From contig NC_054549.1 of assembly GCF_017654505.1 (NCBI RefSeq), positions 24,864,647 through 24,928,646 on the forward strand: a DNA stretch of 64,000 bases, written 5' to 3'. Under the pieces are notes generated by a model. It was not told where the DNA came from. It was given only the letters and a program-made list of their open reading frames with translations, and made no database searches. Of this stretch, positions 23,294 to 35,555 are shown in pieces. The stretch's first letter is position 1, and the number at the start of each line of letters is the position of its first letter. Position numbers and translations under genes: made by a program. The DNA is from Polyodon spathula. Taxonomy: Eukaryota > Chordata > Actinopteri > Acipenseriformes > Polyodontidae.

Positions 23294-24100
23294 TTTCAGG
23301 AAGGTTTGCATACAATTGTAGTTTCACTTTTTCATGAAAATTACAAACTCTCTCCCACACTCAGTCGTCATCCTGACCTTATGTGTTGCAACTTGATTTT
23401 CAGTGTGATGTCTCACCCATACAGTTCTATTTAGTCACAGACCTATTTTCATTGTGAATGGCCTACCCTACTAAAATGTAATGACCCCTTATAAAAAAAT
23501 TTTAAAAAAAGTACAGCAAAGCATGGTAAAGCCCATAAAGGTATGGTAATAAAAGACAAACCATGGTAATGCATAGTATAACAATGGAAACAGCAATGGG
23601 AAAAAAAAAACTGCATGATGACTGTATATTTACAATGGTTAACTTTTATAGGGGTCTTATTGCTTTCTTTCTTTGCTTCTCTCATGCCTTGATTGGGCTA
23701 GCAAAGAGGGAGAACAGTATGACTAAGGCTGTGATTTTACTCCATCACAACCATTAGCCCTAATGATGTTGAACTAGCTTGGTTGCCTTACTTTGTAATG
23801 TAGCCATTCACACCACTCAACACTTTGCCACATTGCAAGCATTCAAAATATGAGATAAATGGTAAAAATAAGCGCACATTTACAAGCTGCACAATACCCC
23901 AACAATGTATTTCCTGAAAGCGGAGGTTTATTGTTTTGTTCAACGCCCAACATACCGCTACATTACAGTCATAAAGCCAGCTTTGATAAAGATTTGGACA
24001 TTGTGTCACAAATGTAAAGCAGAGTCCTTTGAATCTGAAACATGGAGAAAAAGACTGTCAGATATGTTTCAGGTGAAAACGTCTCAGTAGACGGGCAGGG
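22866..24100. other. Intergenic DNA with G22 and A30 homopolymers
   Basis: No gene recognised. It contains a 22-base G run (23150-23171) and a 30-base A run (23262-23291). The A run could be the tail of an unrecognised retroposon. Confidence 0.5.
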
Positions 24101-24114
24101 CTTTTTAAGCTTAC

Positions 24115-24720
24115 TAAGGCTTTCTGTGCATCAAATCTTTCCCTAAATACCCTAGACAATGTGGCTCTGAGGGGTTATTTAGAATGTAACCTAATAAATT
24201 AAGTGAACCAGAATGTGAACGTGAACTAAAATTAAATGTGCATCTGTAGGAAACTCTGAACTTTATATAAATACAAGATTCCCTTTGACCCGGATCACTG
24301 CTGTGGTGTCGGACAATGCAGCGTTTATGAAAAAGGCTTGGGAGTGGGGCATGAAACCGTTGTTTTTGAACACAGTGCATGTGGCATGTGTTGCTAACCT
24401 GTTAAAACTAGTTGGTGACGTGTGGCGTAAAAAGCTTGAAAGAGTAAACAACCTGGTTGTAGCTGTGAAGAAAGCATTTATATCCTCTGCTGCATGTGAA
24501 GCTTGCACCTGGAGGAAAAAGGAAATAATCCTTTTATTCCACCAATTCCAGTTATAACACCATGTAGAGGCGTACATTTCATTTTCTGAAGAAGAAAGGG
24601 ATCGCTCTACCAGTTCATGTATTGGAGATGTTATCAATTTGTGCCAGTCACCAGAAGTCATTGAACATTTTTACAGCAGTATGTCCCTCGTATCATGCAT
24701 ACCTTGACAAAATATGAAGA
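24115..24720 (+). pseudogene. hAT-like transposase remnant
   Basis: Pieces in shifting frames: AFCASNLSLNTLDNVALRGY near 24118, AVVSDNAAFMKKAW at about 24300, VACVANLLKLVGDVWRKKLE near 24390 with VNNLVVAVKKAF, and near 24625 IGDVINLCQSPEVIEHFYSS, then LTKYEDPAM near 24700. The order and wording fit a hAT-type transposase of the BED/CGGBP1-like group (catalytic-domain DNAxxM and the HILNLVGD-like block). Several stops and frameshifts break it. It is interrupted at 24758 by a duplicated DIRS-associated segment. Confidence 0.65.
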
Positions 24721-24757
24721 CCCTGCAATGCGTTCACATATTGTGACATTGTCTCAA

Positions 24758-24907
24758 TACGTGAGGGTAGCCGATACATTTGCACTTTACATTGTTTTGC
24801 ACTTGTGCGCACGGCGCTATGCCCCTGTGTTACGCACTCCCGTGGTAAGCACCCTTAGCATGCTGTATGACCCAGCGATGATGGGCAGGGCTGGGTATCA
24901 TGCCTAC
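24758..24907. repeat. Duplicated 150-bp segment, copy 1
   Basis: From GGGTAGCCGATACATTTGC to GGGTATCATGCCTAC (143 bp) it is identical, by hand comparison, to 25994-26136. Flanking TACGTG is also shared. The second copy forms the start of the DIRS-like reading frame. Confidence 0.95.
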
Positions 24908-25540
24908 AATGTGTAGTGCCAACTATTGTGACCATGCAATCGGCAGAGAGGCACTGATTGACAGTGCTGAACAAATTGGAACATACATGCAGTACCCGAT
25001 TTTGTCAACCTGCAGCTTCATTTTTCAATGCCTCAAGAGAAGTCAAGAGAAGTAGCTCAGCATGTTTGAGGCCGTTCCACTGTTTGAAGACAACTGTGTA
25101 CCAGTCAGGTGCTTGACAGAACCAATAGATAGTGTTGATGCAGGAAGATCATTTGCTGCAGACAAAAATGTACTTCAGGGTGACTGGCTCTCCATAAAAG
25201 CATCAAACCTCTCAATGTACAACATGTTGTATCAGAATAATATGTAATATGTGTTGGGCCTTACAATCAAAACAGACATTGACATTGTGCTGTCCCCCAT
25301 CTGTACTGTATTGTACTGTATATTAAACTGATTTGCTGTCAACCGTGGCTTTGGCCTTGTGTCCCCCCTGTTGTACGCTACGTGCTACTCAGGTGTGTGA
25401 CCACACAGTTAGGGTAGCAACTGTTACATAGCTGCCCCCGCTGTTTCTTAAATACCGCGGCGAGTCCTCAGCCGGTGCTACTTTGGTACCATGGTGATAA
25501 CGGTACTCATTGACATACGGTACCCAGTAAAGGTAGTGCG
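24908..25540 (+). other. Unidentified coding-like fragment and spacer
   Basis: Between the two 143-bp copies. A 61-codon frame at 25062-25247 (MFEAVPLFEDNCVPVRCLTE and so on, ending MYNMLYQNNM) reads like part of a transposon protein but I do not recognise the family. It may be the C-terminal continuation of the hAT remnant or part of the DIRS 5' region. 25300-25540 shows no gene. Confidence 0.35.
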
Positions 25541-25987
25541 CTGACACTGCACTGTACTCAGTGCACACGGTGCACACTATACCCGGTGCTGCATGGCACT
25601 TGGTGCACGTGGTGCACACTATACCCACCGCTGCATGGTACTCGGTGCATGTGGTGTGCACTGTACCCAGCACTGCACGGTACTCGGTGCACGCGGTGCA
25701 CACGGTACATGCGGTACTCTCGTGCTTGGTGCAAGCAATACGCACGGTACTCGGTGCACGTGGTGCTTACGGTGCATGGTGCATGTGGTACGCTCATGCT
25801 TGGTGCACGTGGTGCTTACGGTACTTGGTGCACATGGTGCACACTGTACCCGGCGCTGCACGGTACTCAGTGCACGTGGTGCACATGGTACATGGGGCAA
25901 GCGGTACACTCTTGCTTGGTGCAAGCGGTACGCACAGTACTCGGTGCCCGCGATACATGCGGTAGTCAGTGCACGTAGTGCACACTC
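25541..25987. repeat. GC-rich minisatellite of GTGCAC/CACGTG-type units
   Basis: About 450 bp built from variants of CGGTGCACGTGGTGCACAC, TGTACCCGGTGCTGCAC and GGTACTCGGTGC. GTGCAC, CACGTG and GGTACC-like palindromes recur every 10-20 bp. All six frames stay open over long stretches as Cys/Thr/His/Val repeats, which is a by-product of the repeat rather than evidence for a protein. It abuts the DIRS-like element. Confidence 0.9.
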
Positions 25988-26099
25988 TACGTGGGGTAGC
26001 CGATACATTTGCACTTTACATTGTTTTGCACTTGTGCGCACGGCGCTATGCCCCTGTGTTACGCACTCCCGTGGTAAGCACCCTTAGCATGCTGTATGA

Positions 26100-27822
<1,723 letters not shown>

Positions 27823-27834
27823 CAATAACATAAA

Positions 27835-29345
27835 GGGATATGTATTTATTTAATTTGCCAAGAAGCAGTCGCAGTTATGAAGGAATTTAATGTTAAAAGG
27901 CACAACGAAACAAAGCACAAAGCATTGTAAAAGAAAGAAGTACACTGGAACAGGGAGCTTACAAAAGACAAAGTTGTTGGAGGCAAATTTGTCGGCACAG
28001 CAACGTTTATTTTTTTGAGTTTCAGAAACTTAAGAGAAAGCTACTCAAGCTAGCTAAGAAATGGTACAACTGATTGCACAGCATGGAAAACCTTTCACTG
28101 AAGGTGAATTTATAAAGGAGTGCGTCTGCAAAATAGTGGATATTGCATTTCCAGAAAAGAAACATCAATAGTTTCTAAATGTCAATCTAGCAAGGAATAC
28201 AGTGGCATGGAGGATAGAGGATTTGGCAAGTAACATACAGGAGCAGTTGTCTGAAAAGGGGGATTGTTTTGGCTTTTATTCAATTGGTTGTGACGACAGC
28301 ACAGACGTCACTGACACAGCTCGCCTTCTTATATTTTTTGGGGAGGGGGGTTGATGACAATCTCTGTGTCATTGAAGAGCTCCTTGATCTCCAGAGCCTT
28401 TGAGGAGCAAGAAGGGGGTCCGATCTGTTCGAAGCAGTGTCAGCTACACTTCAAAAGTTTGATTTGCCTTGGGAGAAGTTATGCAATGTAACAACAGATG
28501 GTACCCTAGCAATGATCAGTGAGCGAAATGAGATGGTAGCAATCATTTGCAACAAAGTCTTAGGAGCTGGTGGTCATACTGTTAAACTGATTTGCATCAT
28601 TCATCAGGAAGTCCTGTGTGCAAGACTGATCAAATTTGGAAACGTAATGACTACAGTTGTCAATACAATCAATTTTATTCAGTTATGAGCACTCAATCGG
28701 TAATTAAGCAATTCCTCACTGAAGTGGAAGCTGAATATGGTGACATAGTGTATCATTCAGATGTAAGCTGGCTTAGTCGATGTTCAGTATTGAAAAGCTT
28801 TTTTTTCACTCAAATCAGAAATCAAACATTTCTTACGAGAAAAAGAGCCTCCAATGACCTCACAGGTCCCGCATGGTTAGCAGACCTTGGCTTTTTAGTT
28901 GATATCACTGCGCAACTGAATGCACTCTAATGCACTCTACCCAAGGGAAAAACACCATCATTTCACAAATGCGCTCAACTGTCAAAGCATTTGTAATGAA
29001 ACTTAGATTTTCTCTTGCATCTTCACAGTGAATATTGATCAAACACCTGAGTACTTGCAATTGGAACTCATTGAACTGCAGTGTGATGACTTGCTTTGCG
29101 GCCGGTGACAGAATTTTTCAAGTGTCTTGACAAGATCTGTTTCCTCCAATTGAGGACGACATGCAAAAAAAAAAAAAAAGATGAGTTTAGTTGAGTCAAC
29201 ATATATGAACATAAACAAGAATCACCTGAGATCAAGTCTAACCAATTCCCATCTCTGGGACAAACTGCGACTCGCAGCCACAGATTCATTCCAGTCTTCA
29301 CCCAGATACTGAAGTCCAAGACTCAGTTGCACAGCTCACATTAAA
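27835..29345 (+). pseudogene. GTF2IRD2-like hAT (Charlie-type) transposase pseudogene
   Basis: The start CLICQEAVAVMKEFNVKRHN (then ETKH) is the BED-type zinc finger. The RNase H-fold follows in broken frames: FGFYSIGCDDSTDVTDTARL near 28270 holds the first catalytic Asp; KLCNVTTDGTLAMI near 28480 has the second; CIIHQEVLCARL and IKFGNVMTTVVNTINFI match the insertion domain. Then EYGDIVYHSDVSWLSRCSVL near 28735, WLADLGFLVDITAQLNAL near 28875, and the hAT dimerisation block NHLRSSLTNSHLWDKLRLAA near 29215. This is the GTF2IRD2/ZBED-like transposase family. Many stops and frameshifts; not functional. Confidence 0.85.
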
Positions 29346-29511
29346 ACATTGTAAGCGAAAGCTTAATGGTGAGTAATACTTATGTAACTTTAACATAGTT
29401 TACTACATCTAAGTTTGTTAACAATGCATATATAACATGTGTACACTATGTAATATAGGTTATATATCTGTGGCCTGCTGCTCATTACATTTAGTCACTC
29501 TGGCCCTCAAT

Positions 29512-29533
29512 GCAAAAAGTTTGGACACCCCTG
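29512..29533 (+). mobile_element. hAT right terminal inverted repeat
   Basis: GCAAAAAGTTTGGACACCCCTG, whose reverse complement begins CAGGGGTGTCCAAACT, a classic Charlie-type hAT end. It is placed about 190 bp after the transposase remnant and marks its 3' border. The matching left end was not found upstream of 27835 and was probably lost at the DIRS/microsatellite junction. Confidence 0.8.
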
Positions 29534-32500
29534 CTGTAGAATGTTTATTTAACCCGTTGACTTTTTTTTCTTTTTCTTTTGAGAGTTACAGTACATGTAG
29601 GCCTTTGTATGTGAACCTAAATGGTTTTTTAATTTTTATAACATTATACATTCTATTTCTTCTTTTAGAAAAAAAAGGTGGTAACTCTGCTCTGGAGTTT
29701 AGTACAGCTTCCAGGTTTCTCCACTTAAAATTAGTGGACCATTGAGTTAGCTCCTCACCACTGCACTTTTAACTGTCTGGCTTTTCAACTTTGTTTTAGA
29801 GCAATGAGATTAGTGTTCATAGTTTTCTTTCTATGGGGATTGCACCAGCACTTAACTATTTCCTAGTATTTCACCTGTTATATTAGAAAATTATCTGGAT
29901 GCGTGAATGTATTTATATTCTGGAGACAGACTGGATTTTTTTTTCTTAAGGAAAAAATGACATCATGGAAAAATCACTAAAACTAAAAAAAAAAAAGTTA
30001 ATTCTCAAAAGAATTAAACCTGCTTTTGTTGCTGAAACATGCCTTGATCAAAACCTTGAGAAGTCCATGAGTGATCTGTCAGTTTTTATTTGTTACTTGT
30101 CAGCTTATATATAACCGATCTGTCTTTCTGAACATAAAAGCCATAACTCAAAAGCCAAAAATGTAGTAATTTGAAAGTCCTATCTTTAAGATGTGTCCCA
30201 TGCACCTCATGGGGATATGTCATGAAGCAGTGACATAACCCCACTCAAATTCTGAGATAAAACTATTTGAAACTATAATAAAGTCAAGTAGACTTATGTC
30301 CACCTGGTAAAGGTGTTATACAGGCCGAGAAGCACAAAAGTCCACAGAGACTGTTGCATTGGCTCTGTTGCTCCCACGTGTTAGGGAGACAAAATCGGCA
30401 GGGACTTAATTACCTAATTACGAGTGAGCTCAAGCAGACTCGTGCAGACCTGACCTTTGCCCTCCATGGGCTTGTAGCAATTGTGTATTTCATGCTCCAG
30501 AGGACTAACGGTTTGAGGACACACAACTTGTATTTGGTTAAATTGTTTATCCAAGCTTCTAATTCAATTCAATTGACCACATAATACTTTTGTCTAGCTT
30601 GTTCTTTGGCCCAGGATCTATATTTGTTCATAGTTACATGTTAATGTTTTTTTTCTGTACAAGAGGTACTGAAAACATATAATTCCAGCCCTTTTAAACT
30701 CCATAACAATAAAGGCTGGTAGAGAATGTTATCCTATGTGGAAGAGAGTTTTAGAAGTGCAATGCTTAATATTCAAATTAGTTCTTCTCCACTGACTTTT
30801 AATATTTGAAACTTTAAGGGTAACTCCATTGTTTGACCTTGTACATAGGCAGATTGTTTTGGTCTTTTAAGAGTAGATGCAGAAGGAAACAACCATGAAT
30901 ATCCTTGCAGACAAAATTCTGAAGGTGAAAAGCCTCATATTACTTAAAGAAAGGGTAACTGTTCAATTTACAGTGACCAGTGGGAGTTCATAATTATACA
31001 TAGAGCTTGGGTAACATCTTAAAGAATGTATTTCCTAGCTAACACTCTGCATAGTATCTGGACAAATGTTTATTTGGAGTCTTGCAAAGAGCAGAAACTC
31101 CAGCTCTAGCAAAGCTGCCTGAGCCTTGTTTGGTGTCTACAGCAACTGGTAAACTTTTACTGTGTACTTGAATTAGGTAAAGATTCCCATTTTCTTTCAT
31201 CTTCTGCCTCTGAAACTCCATTAAGTGAGAGTAAGGGAGCTTTCCTTCCCAGGGAATATCAATGAAGAGTCAATCCAAATCCCAAAATATGAAAAGATTG
31301 GTCTACCATTATGTGAGCGATATAGACTGTTCCATGATACAAATACTAGCCAGAGCCACCCTGAAATCAGTTGCTGTGATGAAAAGGTCTGTAAGACACA
31401 AAGGGGTTGGTTTGATCACCCTTTAAACCACTGAGAAAAGCCACAGCTGGATTTCTCTAGAGCATTGTACTACTGAGATGATCACGAATATGTGGCTGAT
31501 GCAAGCCAGCATCATTCCCCAGTTATTTATAATTTTCTAATAAAATCCAACTGTGTGTAATACCAAGGAGGTATAGTTGATCAAATCATTAAAATTTTTG
31601 TGGGGTGCACAGAGAAGTACACCAGTAACATAAAAGCTTATGTGAACTATATATTTTCCAACTGCACCCCCAACACACACACTAACTTGCACTATTCTTA
31701 ACACCATTACTAGCTGAGTACTCACATCATGTGCACATTACTTGCAATTTGTTGGAAAATTCTACAGTTTTTATTTTGCATTCAGCAGAAATGTGTTCTG
31801 AAAGGTAAATTAGTTAAAAAGAAAATACGGAAAGCAGAGCCTTTTAGCTTGCTGTCTTTGACCAAAGTGTAGGTGTGGAGAGCACTGAGAATTAGTTTGA
31901 GTAGGAGGACATCTTATGAGGAGTGACATGTTCAGAAACCATGAAGAGCTTTTCTTTAGCATTCCTTCTTCAAACCCTGAATTATCTGTGGGATACAGTA
32001 ATGGGCTTACTGAACACTGTTATATAAACATACTAAAATGTAAAATAATTTACTTTTTTCAGACATGTATTTGAACAAAAAAAAAGAATGTTTATTACCC
32101 AACATTTCGATACAGTATATGAAATGTGAAGCTGGGCTACTTTAATGTAGCCGATACAATCAAATATAGTTTGAGTTTTGAAACCAGGTATGGGTGTAAT
32201 TAATAATAAGAACATAAGTAACGTTACCAGCAAAAAGAGGATCAGCAGTAAAGCTGGTAATGCTAATAAGAGGTAAGAAAATGTATGTTAAAACTGTGGT
32301 TAGTACTACTCTAGCAGGTTATTTATAATTTGTGCTTTCTTATCTTTCTATGAAAAATCCATGCTGTAACATTCAAAAAGCAAAATGCTGTGTACACAAC
32401 ACTGAGCACTCAAATAACAGTACTTAGTCTGAATGTGCTTGAATGCTTGACCGGAAACTTCCCAACCCAGTCTCACTAGAGAAACAGTAACAGATTAATG

Positions 32501-32840
32501 TTTCTGCATTTCTGCTTTCTGGGGAAAAAATCGTTATGTGGGTAAAGTTTTCACTTTCAACCACAATGCTTTGCGGCATCTTTTGTCGAAATTCTCTGAT
32601 GAAACACAATCTACTTTGAAAGTTAGCCGTGTCAGCCAGTGCGACGGGGATGTCAAATCAAATAAAAAGAAGCTTTGTGTTATTACAAATCTAATGTTTA
32701 TTATGATATGGTAATAATTTGTATAGTATACAGAAAAGGTATAAATAAATTAATTAAGGTAAGCTTATATAGAAATACTAATATATTAACTAAGATAAAA
32801 CACAAATCAGTTCAGACATGTGCGTGAACCTTTAGTTCAT
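29534..32840. other. Intergenic AT-rich DNA, no gene recognised
   Basis: Single-copy-looking sequence. Open frames of 60-100 codons (29437, 30354, 31225) have no family resemblance. No RNA gene or clear transposon end is seen. Confidence 0.5.
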
Positions 32841-32857
32841 GGGGGGGGGGGGGGGGG
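32841..32857 (+). repeat. G17 homopolymer
   Basis: Seventeen consecutive G; capable of G-quadruplex formation. Confidence 0.95.
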
Positions 32858-33029
32858 TCTTATTAAATATGAGAGTGAGATACAGTTAAAATGAAATTCG
32901 GCCTTAGCATTTTAGTCAATATCACACATCTAAACTCACCTTTACTTTTTACTTATTAATGACATTTCACTCGTGGTGGCCTGAACACTGCCATAACTAA
33001 CGCAGACACACACCCACTCAGACTGCGTG

Positions 33030-33236
33030 ATGTAGTGTGTGTGTTTCTCAGTGTGTGTGTGTCTGTCTCGGTGTATGTCAGTGTGTGTGTATGTGTCAGT
33101 GAGTGTGTGTGTCTTAGTGTGTGTGTATGTCAGTTTGTGTGTGTGTCTCAGTGTGTGTTTGTATGTCTCAGTGTGCATGAGTGTGTGTGTGTCTCAATGT
33201 GTATCTCAGTGTATGTGTGTCTGTGTGTCTCAGTCA
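33030..33236. repeat. Degenerate (GT)n minisatellite with GTCTCAGT interruptions
   Basis: About 200 bp of GTGTGTGT interrupted at fairly regular spacing by CTCAGT, CAGT and ATGT. Val/Cys/Ser open frames are repeat artefacts. Confidence 0.95.
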
Positions 33237-33387
33237 TACAAAGTGCATTTCAAGTGGCAATAAAGTGGAGCGAGGCAATCAAAAAAAGGTGCCAACTTAG
33301 AAGCAAGAATAGTGTAAATCTTGGGCCCTAACTTGGACTTTTGTGTTTGATATCACCCCTTTAAACAGCTGTTAAGTTTTTCTAACT

Positions 33388-33441
33388 TTTTTTTTTTTTT
33401 TTTTACAATGACAATGTTTTTGTTATAGATAATAGATGGGT

Positions 33442-33481
<40 letters not shown>
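33388..33481. repeat. T17 and G40 homopolymers
   Basis: A T run at about 33388-33404, then 40 uninterrupted G at 33442-33481. The G run is extreme for a vertebrate genome and may have been length-altered in sequencing or assembly. Confidence 0.95.
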
Positions 33482-33482
<1 letters not shown>

Positions 33483-33489
33483 GGCAGCC

Positions 33490-34633
33490 TAATAAGGTGA
33501 CCAGTGGGGATTGAAGTCCATTGAAAGGCAATGTGCAATGCTGCTGAGCCCCTGCTTCAAATAACAGAATGGAATACGAGAAAGAAAGACAGGGAGCTGG
33601 AGAAAGAAACTGCAGCTGAGCAGTTATTTACTCGGTAGATTTGTTTCTCTGCTCGGATTCTATATTGAAGGAAATGCTGTCTGACTTGAGATCTGATTGC
33701 CCATGTGCCTGCATCACAGAACAGCAGTGATGCGGCATCTGGAGCTGTTCCTTTCTGATTAACTCCTTTTGGGTTGTACAGTGGCTTAAATTCACAAAGT
33801 ATATACCCCACTAAAAAAGAAAACAAAACACACAAAGCTTGTGTGACAGGACAGCTGATGGTCAGACAGGTGAAAATAAATGACAGATTTCAGATTCTAG
33901 ATTATTTTGTTACCCAGTATCACACCAGTCTTATAGATGAACCAATCAGTTAATTTCTTTATTGAAATCATTTGTTGACTGTCCAACCAATCAGTCCTAC
34001 TTCCCTGCATTCCAGCTACATTCTCGCATGGTCAGAATGAAGAGGATCAGAGAGCCAATTTCCCTGCAGGGTTAGGGAAATGTAACCTCTGCCATCCCAC
34101 CAGCTTAACACAGATTTGTATTCATCTAGACTTGCACCCTAAGTACCATCTGAGCAGCAGATGCATTCACTTCACTGCATTCAAATAAGTCAAGGACAGA
34201 TCCGTAAGATTAGAGTCTTGTTTCAGAGTGTTGGATAAATCAAAGATTGGATGGCCCAAGATGGATAAAGAAAACAGAGAAAGCATTTTGGCACTGTTCA
34301 AGTCTATAAGATATGTTTGACTTGAATATGCAGTTCAGTAGATCAAATATTAGAAGAATATGACCAGCTTTGTAAATACAATAGACAATAGAATACATAG
34401 AAATAACAGTGTATGGGTACAATACAGTATATGGCATATTGCCTTGATAAATTGATAGATATTTTAGGGCAATTAATACTCCCCACATATATAGGCTACA
34501 GGCAGCTGTAAAGGCAGCAGTGCAGGTTTGCTGATCTGGGAATGTATACCCTGAGGTGTAATTTCTGCAACCATCTCTCTACCAGAACTGTGCTTACAAG
34601 CAACATTTGCACCTGCGTTTGACAGGATACCCC

Positions 34634-34669
<36 letters not shown>

Positions 34670-35555
34670 GTTACTGTTTCTGTATAGTTGGCATGCTAAT
34701 AGGTCACTGAAGTGAGTTTGTTAAAGATTTGCAATGGGAAATATAATATATGCTGTTGACTTAAATTAAATATGCTATTATTAAACAATAATAAATTATG
34801 ATTCAGGATACATAAGGTGAGAATAAACAAATACAAATATCATGCACAGATATTAAACTGTAATTAGGTTTTGTATTTGAAGATGTGTCATTTATAGAGG
34901 ACATGAATGTTCAACACATTGTATTGTAAGCTAGGGAAATCCTTCTAAATAAATGACTGGAGAGACAGAAATAGAGTGTTAATGTAATGTTTTTTCAATT
35001 CTAGATTGCATGAAAATCGGAACACATGTATGTTACAAATCGTGTACGATGATGAGGGTGTAGGTGGTACACATGCTGTAGCACCCATCAGCACATTCTA
35101 GAATTTTCACTGGATGGAATGTCTCAGTGGATTCTTGCCTAATTACAAAACAATTCCAGCTTTAGCTGGCTTCTCTCAGACAGTAGAGGCCTGCTGGAAC
35201 ATCACAGTGAATCAGACTTCAAACCAATCCGCACAAGTGCTGGCTTTTTCATTTTGACTTGGCTTAATGAAAGCTCAGTTCCCATCTATTGGACAGAAAA
35301 TACCAAACAAAGACACATTTGATCAAAATGTATTTTATTATCCACCAAAACCAGCCAATCAATACTTTGCACTGACAAAAGCAATCAGTCCGGTACCCGC
35401 ATCTGCCAATTAGCCTGTCAGATCGATTGGCATTCAACATCTTTCAACAACACCAAACCGAGATGTAGACTAGTAAGTGATATTGCTCCATTCATATGTC
35501 TGGCACTGTCCAGATAAACTAGAAGCAACTCTGACAAGTAAAAAGTTATCTGTTT
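33490..35555. other. Intergenic DNA, no gene recognised
   Basis: Single-copy-looking AT-rich DNA with a short (GT)n(AT)n at 34637-34668. No coding homology seen on either strand. Confidence 0.5.

Noticed and set aside
25541..25987. CRISPR-like array
   Set aside because: Repeats are contiguous, variable and palindromic with no unique spacers, and the genome is a vertebrate one.
25389..26087. Multiple overlapping open frames of 80-160 codons on both strands rich in Cys, His, Thr, Ala
   Set aside because: They arise from the palindromic GTGCAC minisatellite, whose period keeps all frames open; no codon bias or homology favours one.
32942..33331. Val/Cys/Ser-rich and Thr/His-rich frames
   Set aside because: Translation of the GT/AC minisatellite.
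33353..33538. Poly-proline frame
   Set aside because: It is the reverse strand of the G40 run.
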